Source of the DNA: Roseococcus suduntuyensis
GTDB taxonomy: Bacteria; Pseudomonadota; Alphaproteobacteria; Acetobacterales; Acetobacteraceae
Direction of reading: 5' to 3'
NCBI RefSeq assembly: GCF_014196305.1
Contig: NZ_JACIDJ010000001.1
Location: forward strand, 1,040,290-1,104,289
Length of the DNA: 64,000 nucleotides
In this document: piece by piece, positions 1 through 8,843 of the stretch
Layout: the number at the start of each line of letters is the position of its first letter
Numbering within the stretch: position 1 is the stretch's first letter
Made by a program: the position numbers and the translations under genes
The notes under the pieces: generated by a model
Seen by the model: the letters and a program-made list of their open reading frames with translations, nothing else
Told to the model about the DNA's origin: nothing
Databases searched by the model: none

Positions 1-300
1 GAAGCCGCATTGCGCGGCGTTTCTCGCCACGAACTGGTCCTGCAAATCGGCCACCTCGCCGCTGTCGGTCAGGCCCTCGATGGTGGTGACCTCGGCGCCG
101 TCCAGGCTGGCGGCCAGCACCAGGCAGCCGCGCACGATCTCGCCATCCACGCGCACCGTGCAGGCGCCGCAGACCCCATGCTCGCACCCGGCGTGCGAGC
201 CGGTGAGGCCGAGGTCCAGCCGCAGGAAGTCGATCAGGTGGCGGCGGGGTTCGACATGGCGCGTCACGCGCTCGCCATTGACGGTCAGGGTGATCATCAT
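1..300 (-). CDS. (2Fe-2S)-binding small subunit of a molybdenum hydroxylase (partial)
   Basis: Electron-transfer subunit of a xanthine dehydrogenase/CO-dehydrogenase-like hydroxylase. The first 100 residues are visible. Cys39, Cys44, Cys47 and Cys59 (motif CEHGVCGAC and a later GC) are the plant-ferredoxin-type [2Fe-2S] ligands. The window ends in QCGF, the start of the second-cluster QCGxC motif, so the C-terminal half lies outside. The ATG at 298-300 overlaps the stop of the FAD-subunit gene by four bases (ATGA), which indicates translational coupling. The large molybdopterin subunit is presumably further downstream on the minus strand. The substrate cannot be inferred. The fold call is firm; the enzyme type is inferred from the neighbour. 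Confidence 0.9.
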   Translation of the reverse strand, partial: MMITLTVNGERVTRHVEPRRHLIDFLRLDLGLTGSHAGCEHGVCGACTVRVDGEIVRGCLVLAASLDGAEVTTIEGLTDSGEVADLQDQFVARNAAQCGF

Positions 301-1163
301 GCGGCCTGCTCCGTGGCGGGCGTGAGGGATTGCAGCGCGCGGCCCAGCAGCACGCGGCAGAGGTGGCGCTTCATGGCGGGCGGGCCGTGCAGGTCGGCCG
401 GCGGGTCGAGGTCCGCGTCCAGCGCGGCCTGCGCGGCGGCGATGGCGGCGGCATCCAGCGCGCGGCCTTCCAGCGCGGCATTGGCGCGCGTGGCCAGCAC
501 CGGGCCGTCGCCCACGCCGAAGAAGGTGAGGCGCGGGGCGGTCACGCGGCCATCCGCGCCGAGGTCCAGCACCGCCGCCAGCCCGGCCATGGCATAGTCG
601 CCGCTGCGCCGCGCCACTTCCAAAATCACCGCGCGCTGCGACGGCCCGGCCAGGGGAAATTCCACGGCGGCGATGATCTCGCCCGGTTCCAGCGCCGTGG
701 TCAGCAGCCCGGTGAAGAAGTCGGTCGCCTTCACGCGCCGCTCACCCCCCTCGCGCGCCAGCACCAGCGTGGCGTCCAGGGCCACGGCGCAGGCCGGCAG
801 CTCGGCGGCCGGGTCGGCATAGGCCAGGCTGCCGCCGATGGTGCCGCGGTTGCGGATGGCGGGGTGGGCGATGTGCGGCACGGCCTGCGTCAGCAGCGGC
901 GCGTGGCGCGCCACCAACGCATCCCGCCCCAGCTCCGCATGGCGGGTCAGCGCGCCCACGCGCAGCACGCCGCCCGTGACGGAGATGCCGCGCAGTTCGG
1001 GAATGCGGGTGATGTCCACCAGCGTGCCGGGCTCGGACAGGCGGAAGGCGAGGGTGGCCAGCAGCGTCTGCCCGCCCGCCAGGATTTGCGCCCCATCCCC
1101 CAGCGCGCGCCACAGCTCATCCAGGCTCGACGCGCGCAGATATCCCAGTGCGGGCCACTTCAT
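297..1163 (-). CDS. FAD-binding medium subunit of a molybdenum hydroxylase (CoxM/CutM type)
   Basis: A 288-residue protein of the FAD-binding PCMH type that passes electrons between the [2Fe-2S] subunit and FAD. Seen: AGGQT near residue 29 and NRGTIGGSLAYADP near 105-118, the two FAD pyrophosphate-binding motifs of this family, with the usual length. I chose the ATG at 1161-1163 (MKWPALGYLR) because the family starts just before this strand; the open frame continues upstream to 1289 but that part crosses the divergent promoter region and has no family resemblance. It is the first gene of the operon and overlaps the 2Fe-2S gene by ATGA. A divergent TetR gene starts 99 bp away and probably controls it. 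Confidence 0.92.
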   Translation of the reverse strand: MKWPALGYLRASSLDELWRALGDGAQILAGGQTLLATLAFRLSEPGTLVDITRIPELRGISVTGGVLRVGALTRHAELGRDALVARHAPLLTQAVPHIAHPAIRNRGTIGGSLAYADPAAELPACAVALDATLVLAREGGERRVKATDFFTGLLTTALEPGEIIAAVEFPLAGPSQRAVILEVARRSGDYAMAGLAAVLDLGADGRVTAPRLTFFGVGDGPVLATRANAALEGRALDAAAIAAAQAALDADLDPPADLHGPPAMKRHLCRVLLGRALQSLTPATEQAA

Positions 1164-1207
1164 GAACGCTGCTCCCTGCGCGAGACTTGCCGCCACGCGC
1201 CACTTGT

Positions 1208-1221
1208 TGATCAATTGATCA
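1208..1221. promoter_or_regulatory. 14-bp perfect palindrome, candidate TetR operator
   Basis: TGATCAATTGATCA is a perfect palindrome in the 98-bp gap between the divergent hydroxylase operon and TetR gene. On the minus strand a TTGACA (1243-1238) lies 17 bp upstream of a weak -10 (1220-1215) that falls inside the palindrome, so a bound repressor would block the hydroxylase promoter. The palindrome is seen; its role as operator is inferred from position. Confidence 0.55.
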
Positions 1222-1261
1222 GCGGCGGGCAGCATGTTGTCAAGCGAGAGGAAGCAGAGGT

Positions 1262-1873
1262 TTGGACGGACCCCCGCCGCCATCGCCACGCCGCCGGCTG
1301 GAGCCCGAGGCGCGGCGCGAACAGATCCTGGACGCCGCCGTGGCCCATTTCGCCGAGGTGGGGCTGGGCGGCACCACGCGTGACCTCGCGCGACGCGCGG
1401 GCGTGACCCAGGCGCTGGTCTACCAGTATTTCGGCAGCAAGGCGGAGCTGACCGAGGCCGTCTTCGCCCGTGTCTACCTGGGCCGGCTGGAACCCGGCTG
1501 GCCCGACGCCATCCGCGACCGCGCCACCCCTATCGAGGCCCGCCTCTGCGCCTTCTATGCCGAATACACCCGCGCCATCTTCACCTATGAGTGGATGCGC
1601 ATCTTCATGTGGGCGGGGCTGACCGGCGAGGTGCTGAACCGCCGCTACCTCGACCATGTGGGCGAACGCCTGCTGGCGCCGCTGCGCGAGGAGATCGCGG
1701 CGAGCCCTGGCCTCATGGCCCCCTCCATGGAGGACATGTGGAACCTCCATGGTGGCATCGTCTATATCGGCATCCGCCGCTTCATCTACCATCTGCCCAC
1801 GCCGGAGGACCCCGCGCCGGCCATCGCCTCCGCGGTGCGGCGCTTCCTGGCGGGGCTTGCCGCGCCCGCTTGA
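1262..1873 (+). CDS. TetR/AcrR family transcriptional regulator
   Basis: A 203-residue regulator with an N-terminal TetR helix-turn-helix at about residues 20-65 ([12 protein letters not shown], then [20 protein letters not shown]) and a variable ligand-binding C-terminal half rich in Trp and Tyr. The start is a TTG; AGAGGA at 1248-1253 gives acceptable spacing, and no in-frame ATG lies before the DNA-binding domain. It diverges from the molybdenum hydroxylase genes across the 1208-1221 palindrome, so it most likely represses them and itself. The ligand is unknown. Confidence 0.88.
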   Translation: MDGPPPPSPRRRLEPEARREQILDAAVAHFAEVGLGGTTRDLARRAGVTQALVYQYFGSKAELTEAVFARVYLGRLEPGWPDAIRDRATPIEARLCAFYAEYTRAIFTYEWMRIFMWAGLTGEVLNRRYLDHVGERLLAPLREEIAASPGLMAPSMEDMWNLHGGIVYIGIRRFIYHLPTPEDPAPAIASAVRRFLAGLAAPA

Positions 1874-1932
1874 ATCCGGGCCGCGCGCCGCGCATATCGC
1901 CGCCGCCCAAGACCTTTGTTGAGGACCAGATC

Positions 1933-3786
1933 ATGACCGAATCCGTCGAACGGCACAGCTTCGGCGCCGAGGTGGGCCGGCTGCTGGACCTGGTGGTCCA
2001 CGCCCTCTACTCCGAGCGCGAGATCTTCCTGCGCGAACTGGTGGCCAACGCCGCCGACGCGGTGGACCGCCGGCGCTTCGAGGCGCTGACCAACCCCGAC
2101 CTCTCCCTGCCCGACGCGCCGCGCGTGCGCGTGGTGCCTGACAAGGCGGCCCGCACGCTCACCATCAGCGACAACGGCATCGGCATGGACAAGGCCGAGC
2201 TGGCGCAGCATTTGGGCACCATCGCGCGTTCCGGCACGCTGGCCTTCACCCGCGCGATGGCGGAGAGCCAGGCCAGCGACAAGCCCAGCCTCATCGGCCA
2301 GTTCGGCGTGGGCTTCTACTCGGCCTTCATGGTGGCGGAGCGGGTGGAAGTGACGTCGCGCCGCGCGGGCCAGCAGGAAGCCTGGGCCTGGGCCTCCGAA
2401 GGGCGCGGCGAATATACTTTGGCGCCGGCCACGCGCGAGGAGGCCGGCACCGACATCGTGCTGCACATGAAGGCCGACGCTGAGGAATTCCTGGAACCCA
2501 TCCGCCTGCAGACCATCATCCGCAAATGGGCGGACCACATCACCCTGCCCATCATGGTGGTGAAGGATGGTGAGGAGCAGGCGGCGAACGAGGGCACGGC
2601 ACTTTGGCGCAAGCCCAAGTCGGAGATCACCGAGGAAGCCTACGCCGATTTCCACCGCCATCTGGGCCATGTCTTCGACACGCCCTGGGCCACGCTGCAC
2701 TGGCGCGCCGAGGGCACGCTGGAATTCACCGCGCTGTTGTTCATCCCCGGCATGAAGCCCTTCACGCCGGTCGAGGAGGCGCGCGAAAGCCGGCTGCGCC
2801 TGCATGTGCGGCGGATGTTCATCACCGACGAGGCGGCCCTCCTGCCGCCCTGGCTGCGCTTCGTGACCGGCGTGGTGGACACCGAGGACCTGCCGCTGAA
2901 CGTCTCGCGCGAGATGCTGCAGGCCACGCCCGTGCTCGCCCGCATCCGCCGCGCCGTCACCGCCCGCGTGCTGTCCGAGCTCAAGACCCGCGCGAAGGAC
3001 GCCGAGGCCTACACGCCCTTCTGGGAGAACTTCGGCGCCACGCTGAAGGAAGGCGTTTGGGAGGATGCCGAGCACCGCACGGAACTGGCCGGCCTGCTGC
3101 GCTTCCGTTCCTCCGCGCAGGAGGGTTGGACCTCGCTCGCCAACTACGTCGCGCGCATGAAGGACGGCCAGCAGGAGATCTACTTCCTGGTGGGCGATGA
3201 CGCGGCGGCCCTGGCGAAATCGCCCCAGCTGGAGGGCTTCCGCGCGCGCGGGCTGGAAGTGCTGCTGCTCTCCGACCCCATTGACGCCTTCTGGCCCGAG
3301 CGCCTGGCGAGCTTCGAGGGCAAGGCGCTGCGCAGCATCACCCAGGGCCAGGTGGACCTCTCCGAACACAAGGTGGAAGGCGAGCCGGCGCCCGATCTCG
3401 CCGCGCTCCTGCCCCTGCTGCGCGAGGCGCTGAAGGAGGATGTCGCCGCCGTCGAGGAAACCGCGCAGCTCGTGGACAGCGTCGCCGTGCTGGCCGCCCA
3501 GGCCGGCGCGCCCGATCTGCAGATGCAGCGCATGATGCGCCGCGCCGGCCGCGCCTTCGGGCCGGACCGTGCCGTGCTGCGCCTCAACCCGCGCCATCCG
3601 CTGGTGCGCCGCCTGGCAGCAGGGGCCGAGGCCGGCGAGGACGTCACGGAGATGGCCGGGATGCTGCTCGACCTCGCGCGGGTGCAGGATGGCGACGCCC
3701 CGCGCGACCCCGCCGGCTTCGCGCGGCGCGTGGCGGCGGCGCTGGCAGACGTCCGATCGGCTTCGGCGGAATCGCCGGAGCCGTGA
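1933..3786 (+). CDS. htpG: Hsp90-family molecular chaperone HtpG
   Basis: Cytosolic ATP-dependent chaperone, 617 residues, close to the usual bacterial length. The GHKL ATPase motifs are present: [23 protein letters not shown] and [11 protein letters not shown], followed by the middle domain ([10 protein letters not shown]). I chose the ATG at 1933, preceded by GAGGA; the longer open frame upstream overlaps the TetR gene in another phase. The last ~11 residues ([11 protein letters not shown]) and the stop codon are encoded by the first copy of a structured repeat (3750-3794), and the stop is that element's conserved TGA. The native C-terminus has therefore probably been replaced by repeat-derived sequence. 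No heat-shock promoter could be assigned. Confidence 0.96.
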   Translation: MTESVERHSFGAEVGRLLDLVVHALYSEREIFLRELVANAADAVDRRRFEALTNPDLSLPDAPRVRVVPDKAARTLTISDNGIGMDKAELAQHLGTIARSGTLAFTRAMAESQASDKPSLIGQFGVGFYSAFMVAERVEVTSRRAGQQEAWAWASEGRGEYTLAPATREEAGTDIVLHMKADAEEFLEPIRLQTIIRKWADHITLPIMVVKDGEEQAANEGTALWRKPKSEITEEAYADFHRHLGHVFDTPWATLHWRAEGTLEFTALLFIPGMKPFTPVEEARESRLRLHVRRMFITDEAALLPPWLRFVTGVVDTEDLPLNVSREMLQATPVLARIRRAVTARVLSELKTRAKDAEAYTPFWENFGATLKEGVWEDAEHRTELAGLLRFRSSAQEGWTSLANYVARMKDGQQEIYFLVGDDAAALAKSPQLEGFRARGLEVLLLSDPIDAFWPERLASFEGKALRSITQGQVDLSEHKVEGEPAPDLAALLPLLREALKEDVAAVEETAQLVDSVAVLAAQAGAPDLQMQRMMRRAGRAFGPDRAVLRLNPRHPLVRRLAAGAEAGEDVTEMAGMLLDLARVQDGDAPRDPAGFARRVAAALADVRSASAESPEP

Positions 3787-3902
3787 ATCGGCCGTCCAGA
3801 AAGCGTCCGATCGGCTTCGGTGGAATCGCCGGAGCCGTGAATCGGCCGCTCGGCAGGCGTCCGATCGGCTTCGGCGGAATCGCCGGAGCCGTGAATCGGC
3901 CG
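3750..3902 (+). repeat. Structured repeat array, three 45-nt copies (locus 1)
   Basis: Copies at 3750-3794, 3804-3848 and 3858-3902, with an exact 54-nt period. Each folds as outer stem CCGAT/ATCGG, lower stem CGGC/GCCG, TTC/GGA segment, upper stem GGCG/CGCC and loop GAAT, with an unpaired TGA before the 3' outer strand. The first copy forms the 3' end of htpG. The downstream LacI gene ends 16 bp beyond the array on the other strand. The same fold recurs at the other loci with different stems. Confidence 0.9.
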
Positions 3903-3917
3903 CCCAGAAGGATCTGA

Positions 3918-4919
3918 TCAGCCCAGCCGCGCCGAGCCCCGCCGCACCACCCGGGCGCCCAGCGTGATGGTCTCGTCGGGGGCGAAGGGGTTGGCGATGC
4001 GCGCCTCCAGCAGGTCCAGCGCGCGCGTCACCATGGCGGAGAGCGGCTGGGCCGCGGTGGTCAGCGCATAGGCGGGGCGGGCGGCCTCGGCGATGTCGTC
4101 GAAGCCGGTGACGGAGACATCCTCCGGCACGCGCAGCCCGCCGGCGCGCAGCGCGTCCATCACGCCCAGCGCGATGATGTCGCTGACGGCGAAGACCGCA
4201 TCGGGCCGCACATCCACCAGCCGCTGCCCGGCCGCATAGCCGGCCTCGTAGGAGGACACCGCCTCCTCCCGTGCCACCGGGGTGAGGCCGGCCTCGGCCA
4301 GGCGTTCCAAGAAGCCGTGCTCCCGCTCCAGCCCCGGGGAGCTGCGGCCCCCCACATGCACCACGGCGAAGCGCCGGTGCCCGGCCTCCAGCAGCAGGCT
4401 CGCCATCTCGCGCGCCCCGGCGCGATTGTCGCAGGTGACGGCGCTGGCGTGCAGCCGCGCCACGCGGCTGACCATGACGACGGGCACGCGATGCCGCGCG
4501 CAGATTTCCGCCGCGCGCGAGGACAGGTCCGCCGAGGTGATGAGGCAGCCATCGAGCTGATAGCCGAGGATGGCGCCCGCCGTGTCCTCGTCCACCGCGC
4601 CCTCGCCCGCATGCATCACGAGGAAGCGCAGCCCGCGCGTCGCGGCCTCCTGCACGGCCAGTTGCAGAAGCTGGGTGTAGAGCGGGTTCTCGGTGGGCCC
4701 CAGCGCCAGGCCGATCAGGCCGCTGCGCCCGGAGGCCAGGCCCCGCGCCACGGCATTGGGCAGGTAGCCCTCCTCCGCCGCCAGGGCCGCGATGCTGCGG
4801 CGCACGGATTTGGAGATGCGCGGATCACCCCGCAGCGCGCGCGAGACGGTGGAGGGCGAAACGCCGGCGCGGCGCGACAAGGTCACGATGGTCACGCGTG
4901 GGCCGTTGCTGTCGTCCAT
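3918..4919 (-). CDS. LacI family transcriptional regulator
   Basis: A 333-residue repressor with an N-terminal LacI helix-turn-helix (VTLSRRAGVSPSTVSRALRG, about residues 12-31), hinge helix (PNAVARGLAS) and a periplasmic-binding-protein-like sensor domain (VSVTGFDDI near the C-terminus). The ATG at 4917-4919 (MDDSNGP) places the DNA-binding domain at the N-terminus; a longer frame begins at 4955. It is divergent from the monooxygenase/TctC/AtuA cluster, and a 22-bp palindrome with the AACGTT centre typical of this family lies at 5014-5035. It probably represses the cluster in response to its substrate, which is unknown. Confidence 0.92.
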   Translation of the reverse strand: MDDSNGPRVTIVTLSRRAGVSPSTVSRALRGDPRISKSVRRSIAALAAEEGYLPNAVARGLASGRSGLIGLALGPTENPLYTQLLQLAVQEAATRGLRFLVMHAGEGAVDEDTAGAILGYQLDGCLITSADLSSRAAEICARHRVPVVMVSRVARLHASAVTCDNRAGAREMASLLLEAGHRRFAVVHVGGRSSPGLEREHGFLERLAEAGLTPVAREEAVSSYEAGYAAGQRLVDVRPDAVFAVSDIIALGVMDALRAGGLRVPEDVSVTGFDDIAEAARPAYALTTAAQPLSAMVTRALDLLEARIANPFAPDETITLGARVVRRGSARLG

Positions 4920-5013
4920 GCCTGTCTCTGTTCTCCATGCGGCGGGGATGCGCAAGCGTCAGCGCAGCTTACCGCAAGCTGGCACCAAGAAGGCACGCAA
5001 AACCTCGGAAAAA

Positions 5014-5035
5014 TTTGTGCGAACGTTTGCGCAAA
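5014..5035. promoter_or_regulatory. 22-bp imperfect palindrome, candidate LacI-family operator
   Basis: The site runs TTTGTGCGAAC followed by GTTTGCGCAAA. The half-sites match at 9 of 11 positions and the centre is AACGTT, as in many LacI/GalR-family operators. It lies in the 182-bp gap between the divergent LacI gene and the monooxygenase gene, 67 bp upstream of the latter's start. Assignment to this regulator is inferred. Confidence 0.7.
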
Positions 5036-5101
5036 ACCGCTGGACGTCTCCCCGCCCCCGCGCCTAGGTTCGGACCAGAGGAAACAAAGGTGCCACGCCC
5101 C

Positions 5102-6478
5102 ATGTCCATGAAAGATGGCCGCCAGATCGCCATGGTCGGCTTCCTGCAGGCGCAGAACTGCTCCATCGCGCCCGGCTCCTGGCGGCACCAGGCGAACCCC
5201 ATGGACTTCCTGACGCCGGCCTATTTCCAGCGCATCGGCCGCGTGCTGGAGGAGGGGAAGTTCCACCTGGCCTTCTTCGACGATCGCCTGGCCATGCCCG
5301 ACATCTATGGCCACGACCACCGCGAGGCGGTGGAGAACGGCATCCGCGTGGTGAAGATGGACCCGGCCACCATCCTGGTCTCCATCGCGGGCGCCACGAA
5401 GCATCTGGGGCTCGGGGCCACCTACTCCACCACCTATTACGAGCCCTTCCACGTGGCGCGCCTCTTCGCCACGCTCGACCTGATGACGGAGGGCCGCGCG
5501 GCCTGGAACATCGTCACCTCGCTGAATGATTCCGAGGCCGCGAATTTCGGCCGGGCCGAACACCTGGAGCATGACCTCCGCTACGACCGGGCGGATGAAT
5601 TCGTCGAAGTCGTCATAGGCCATTGGGACAGCTGGGAGGAAGGCGCCATCATCGGCGACAAGGCCAGCGGCCGCTTCGCCGATGGGTCCAAGGTCCATGC
5701 GCTGAATCACCAGGGCGAGTATTTCCGCTCCAAGGGTCCGCTGCCGGTGCCGCGCTCGCCGCAGGGGCATCCGGTGCTGATCCAGGCGGGGCAGAGCGGC
5801 CGCGGCCGCCGCTTCGCCGGCCGCTGGGGGGAGCTGATCTTCGTCGTCTACCCGACCATCGAGGCGGGCCGGAAGCAATATGCCGACCTGAAGCAGGCCG
5901 TGGCCGATGCGGGGCGTGATCCGGACAAGGTGACCGTGGCGCCCGCCTGCTATGTCTGCGTGGCCGAGACGCGGGCGGCGGCCGAGGCGAAGCGCGACTA
6001 TGTGCTATCGCTGGCCAAGCCCATGGACGCGCTGGTGCTGCTCTCGGAAGTGACCAATTTCGACTTCGCCAGCAAGGACCTCGATTCCGAATTCACGGAC
6101 GAGGAACTGCGCAAGATGTCCTGGACCGGCTTCAAGGACCGCGTGGTGGCGCTCAGCGGCAAGCCCAACCCGACCGTGCGCGACTTCGTGCATTTCTCGG
6201 GCCGCGGCACCATCCGCGAATTCCCCATCTTCTGCGGCACGCCCACCGACGTGGCCGACCAGATGGAGGAATGGTTCACCAGCCGCGCCTGCGACGGCTT
6301 CGTGCTGGTGGCGACGCAGATGCCCGGCGCCTTCGAGGATTTCGCCCGTCTGGTGGTGCCGGAACTGCAGCGGCGCGGCCTCTATCACAAGGACTACGCC
6401 GGCAACACGCTGCGCGAGAACCTTGGCCTGACCCGTCCGAACGCCGGGGATTGGAAGAAGACCGATCGCGGCCGCTGA
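5102..6478 (+). CDS. NtaA/SnaA/DszA-family FMN-dependent monooxygenase
   Basis: A 458-residue flavin monooxygenase of the bacterial-luciferase superfamily, in the NtaA/SnaA/DszA subfamily by length and motifs. Seen: GSWRHQ, FFDDRLAMPD, GLGATYSTTYYEPFHVAR, AWNIVTSLNDSEAANFG, QAGQSGRGR. These enzymes use FMNH2 from a separate reductase to oxygenate substrates such as nitrilotriacetate or sulfur heterocycles; no reductase is nearby. I chose the ATG at 5102 as the family start; upstream frame overlaps the operator and the LacI gene. It is the first gene of a cluster that continues with TctC, AtuA-like and DUF4387 genes. The substrate is unknown. Confidence 0.9.
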   Translation: MSMKDGRQIAMVGFLQAQNCSIAPGSWRHQANPMDFLTPAYFQRIGRVLEEGKFHLAFFDDRLAMPDIYGHDHREAVENGIRVVKMDPATILVSIAGATKHLGLGATYSTTYYEPFHVARLFATLDLMTEGRAAWNIVTSLNDSEAANFGRAEHLEHDLRYDRADEFVEVVIGHWDSWEEGAIIGDKASGRFADGSKVHALNHQGEYFRSKGPLPVPRSPQGHPVLIQAGQSGRGRRFAGRWGELIFVVYPTIEAGRKQYADLKQAVADAGRDPDKVTVAPACYVCVAETRAAAEAKRDYVLSLAKPMDALVLLSEVTNFDFASKDLDSEFTDEELRKMSWTGFKDRVVALSGKPNPTVRDFVHFSGRGTIREFPIFCGTPTDVADQMEEWFTSRACDGFVLVATQMPGAFEDFARLVVPELQRRGLYHKDYAGNTLRENLGLTRPNAGDWKKTDRGR

Positions 6479-6509
6479 ACGCCGCGACGCCACAAGGGAG
6501 AAACGACAC

Positions 6510-7481
6510 ATGACACATGGCATCACCCGCCGCGCCGCCTTGGGCGCGGGCCTCGCCTTGCCCGCGCTGGCCACGGCTGGCGCGCAGGAAGCCTGGCCCG
6601 CGCGCCCCGTCCGCATCATCGTCCCCTATGCCGCGGGCGGTGGCACGGACATCACGACGCGCGCCATCGCGGAGGGCCTCGCCACCCGCTTCGGCCGCAA
6701 CTTCGTGGTGGAGAACCGCCCGGGTGCGAACGGCATCGTGGGCACCGAGGCCGTGACCCGCAGCCCGCCCGATGGCTATGTGCTGGGCGCGCAGACCAGC
6801 ACCCATGTCATGGCGAAGTATCTCGGCCCGCTGCCCTTCGATCCGTTGAATGACGTGACGCCCATCGCGCTCACGGCGCGCTACCCGCTGGTGCTGATGG
6901 CCTCGGCCCGCGCGCCCTTCACCGATGTGGCGGGGCTGCTGGAAGCCGCCCGCGCGCGGCCGGGCGTGGTGGCGCAGGCCAGTTCGGACGCGCAATCCTC
7001 CATCACCGCGCGCCTCTTCGCGGCGCGCGCGGGCGTGGAGATCATCGAGGTGCCCTATCGCGGCAGCGGCGCCTATATCGCGGACCTCACGGCGGGCCAC
7101 CTGCCCGTGGCCTGGGGCAGCCCGGCGACGGCGGCGCCGCTGGTGGCGGCGGGGCATATCCGCATCATCGCCGTCTCCTCGCCCGAGCGCTCGCCCTTCC
7201 TGCCCGACGTGCCCACGCTGCGCGAGGCGGGCGTGCAGGGTGCCGACTTCATCGGCTGGTTCTGCTGGCTGGCCCCCAAGGGCCTGCCCATGGAGATCGC
7301 CAACCGCCTCAACACCAACATCAACGAGTTGCTGGCCGAGCCCGCCATGCGCGAACGCTGGCGGACGCTGGGCATGGAGACGGTGCCGCTGACCGTTCCG
7401 CAATTCGCGCAACTCCTTCGCGACGATGACGCCAAATGGGCGCAGGCCGCGCGCGAGGGCCTGCTGAGGCCGGCCACATGA
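6510..7481 (+). CDS. Bug/TctC-family tripartite tricarboxylate transporter substrate-binding protein
   Basis: A 323-residue periplasmic solute-binding protein. The N-terminus is a signal peptide with a Tat-like TRRAALG start, cleaved near ATAGAQ. Family motifs are PVRIIVPYAAGGGTDITTR, VENRPGANGIVG, SPPDGY and VPTLREAGV. AAGGGAG at 6494-6500 precedes the ATG. Members usually bind carboxylates and are often orphaned from the TctAB membrane subunits, which are absent here. Its stop overlaps the next start (ATGA), so it is co-translated with the AtuA-like gene; its ligand may be the cluster's substrate. Confidence 0.93.
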   Translation: MTHGITRRAALGAGLALPALATAGAQEAWPARPVRIIVPYAAGGGTDITTRAIAEGLATRFGRNFVVENRPGANGIVGTEAVTRSPPDGYVLGAQTSTHVMAKYLGPLPFDPLNDVTPIALTARYPLVLMASARAPFTDVAGLLEAARARPGVVAQASSDAQSSITARLFAARAGVEIIEVPYRGSGAYIADLTAGHLPVAWGSPATAAPLVAAGHIRIIAVSSPERSPFLPDVPTLREAGVQGADFIGWFCWLAPKGLPMEIANRLNTNINELLAEPAMRERWRTLGMETVPLTVPQFAQLLRDDDAKWAQAAREGLLRPAT

Positions 7482-8839
7482 ACGAAATCCGGATGCTCTC
7501 GACCAGCGGGATCCTCGGCTATGGCTATGCCGAGGACTCGCTCCGCCGCGGCATGGCGCGGGAGCCGCACATCATCGGCGCCGATGGCGGCAGCACGGAC
7601 CCGGGGCCGCACTACCTCGGCGCCGGGACCAGCTTCTGCAACCGCATGGCGGTGAAGCGCGACCTGAAGCTGATGCTGCAAGCGGCCGTCGCCGCGCGCA
7701 TCCCCTGCATCATCGGCACCGCCGGCGGCGCGGGGGGCGAGCCCCACCTGCAGGACACCGCCGCCCTGGTGCGCGAGATCGCGCGGGAGGAGGGCCTCTC
7801 CTTCCCCATGGCGCTGATCCATGCGGAACCCGACCGGGCGACGCTGCACCGCATGCGCGAGGGCGGGCGCACGAAGCCGCTGGCCAGCCTGCCCGAACTC
7901 GACGCCGCGACCATTGATCGCGCCGAGCGCATCGTCGCCATGATGGGCCCCGAACCCATCGCCCGCGCGCTCGATGAGGGGGCTCAGGTCATCCTCTGCG
8001 GCCGCAGCAGCGACCCCGCGCAATGGGTGGCGCCCGCGCTGCGCGCCGGCATCCCGCCGGCCCCCGCCTGGTATGCCGGCAAGATGCTGGAATGCGGCGC
8101 CGAGCCCGCCGTGCCCAAGGAGCCCGACTGCCTCCTCGTCACGCTGCGCGACGACCACCTGGTCTGCGAGCCGCCCAACCCCATCCGCCGCTGCACGCCG
8201 CTCTCCGTCGCGAACTTCGCCCTGCACGAGAACGCGAGCCCCATCCATCACCTGGAGCCGGGCGGGATGCTGGACACGGAGCATGTGCGCTTCGACCCCG
8301 TCTCGGACCGCGCCGTGCGCGTCTCCGGCATGACCTGGACGCCGGCCGACACCTACACGGTGAAGCTGGAGGGCGTGGAGCGCGCGGGCTATCGCGCCAT
8401 CACCCTCTGCGGCACGCGCGATCCGGTGCTGATCGGCCAGATGGACGACTACCTGGTGGGCCATCGCGAACGCGTGGTGATGAAGACCACCGCCATCGGC
8501 ATTCCAGGCGCGGCCTGGCAGATGAAGGTGCGCGTCTATGGCCAGGACGGCGTGATGGGCGCCTGGGAACGCGCGCCGCGCAACACGCCGCATGAGCTGG
8601 GCTTCGTGGTGGAGGTGCTGGCCGACAGCCAGGAGATCGCCGACGGCGTGCTGGCCGTGGCGCGCACCAGCCTGCTGCACGCGGACTTCCCCGGCCGCCT
8701 GTGCCGCGAGGGGAACATGGCCTTCCCCTTCTCGCCCTCCGACATTCCGCTGGGGCCGCTGTATCGCTTCAGCGTGTTCCACCTCTGCGTGCCGGATGAT
8801 CCCTACGCGTTGTTCCCCATCGAGCATGAACGGGTCTGA
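7478..8839 (+). CDS. AtuA-family (DUF1446) protein
   Basis: A 453-residue protein resembling the acyclic terpene utilisation AtuA family (DUF1446), whose biochemical role is not settled. Seen: LSTSGILGYG near the N-terminus, IIGADGGSTDPGPHYLG, GTAGGAGG and ILCGRSSDPAQWVAPAL. The start ATG overlaps the TctC stop by four bases. A short DUF4387 gene follows within 5 bp. AtuA-like and DUF4387 proteins recur together and probably act on one substrate, likely a hydroxy-acid or acyl intermediate. That substrate assignment is inference. Confidence 0.85.
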   Translation: MNEIRMLSTSGILGYGYAEDSLRRGMAREPHIIGADGGSTDPGPHYLGAGTSFCNRMAVKRDLKLMLQAAVAARIPCIIGTAGGAGGEPHLQDTAALVREIAREEGLSFPMALIHAEPDRATLHRMREGGRTKPLASLPELDAATIDRAERIVAMMGPEPIARALDEGAQVILCGRSSDPAQWVAPALRAGIPPAPAWYAGKMLECGAEPAVPKEPDCLLVTLRDDHLVCEPPNPIRRCTPLSVANFALHENASPIHHLEPGGMLDTEHVRFDPVSDRAVRVSGMTWTPADTYTVKLEGVERAGYRAITLCGTRDPVLIGQMDDYLVGHRERVVMKTTAIGIPGAAWQMKVRVYGQDGVMGAWERAPRNTPHELGFVVEVLADSQEIADGVLAVARTSLLHADFPGRLCREGNMAFPFSPSDIPLGPLYRFSVFHLCVPDDPYALFPIEHERV

Positions 8840-8843
8840 CGAC

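Noticed and set aside
1201..1225. FNR/Anr-type box (TTGAT-N4-ATCAA) at the palindrome.
   Set aside because: The right half-site is TGATC and not ATCAA at the required spacing; the 14-bp palindrome fits a TetR operator better.
297..1289. Upstream start at 1289 for the FAD subunit.
   Set aside because: It would place the coding region over the divergent promoter and palindrome and adds residues with no family match.
1591..1932. Extension of htpG upstream to 1591.
   Set aside because: This part overlaps the TetR gene in another phase, has no Hsp90 similarity, and the ATG at 1933 with GAGGA matches the family start.
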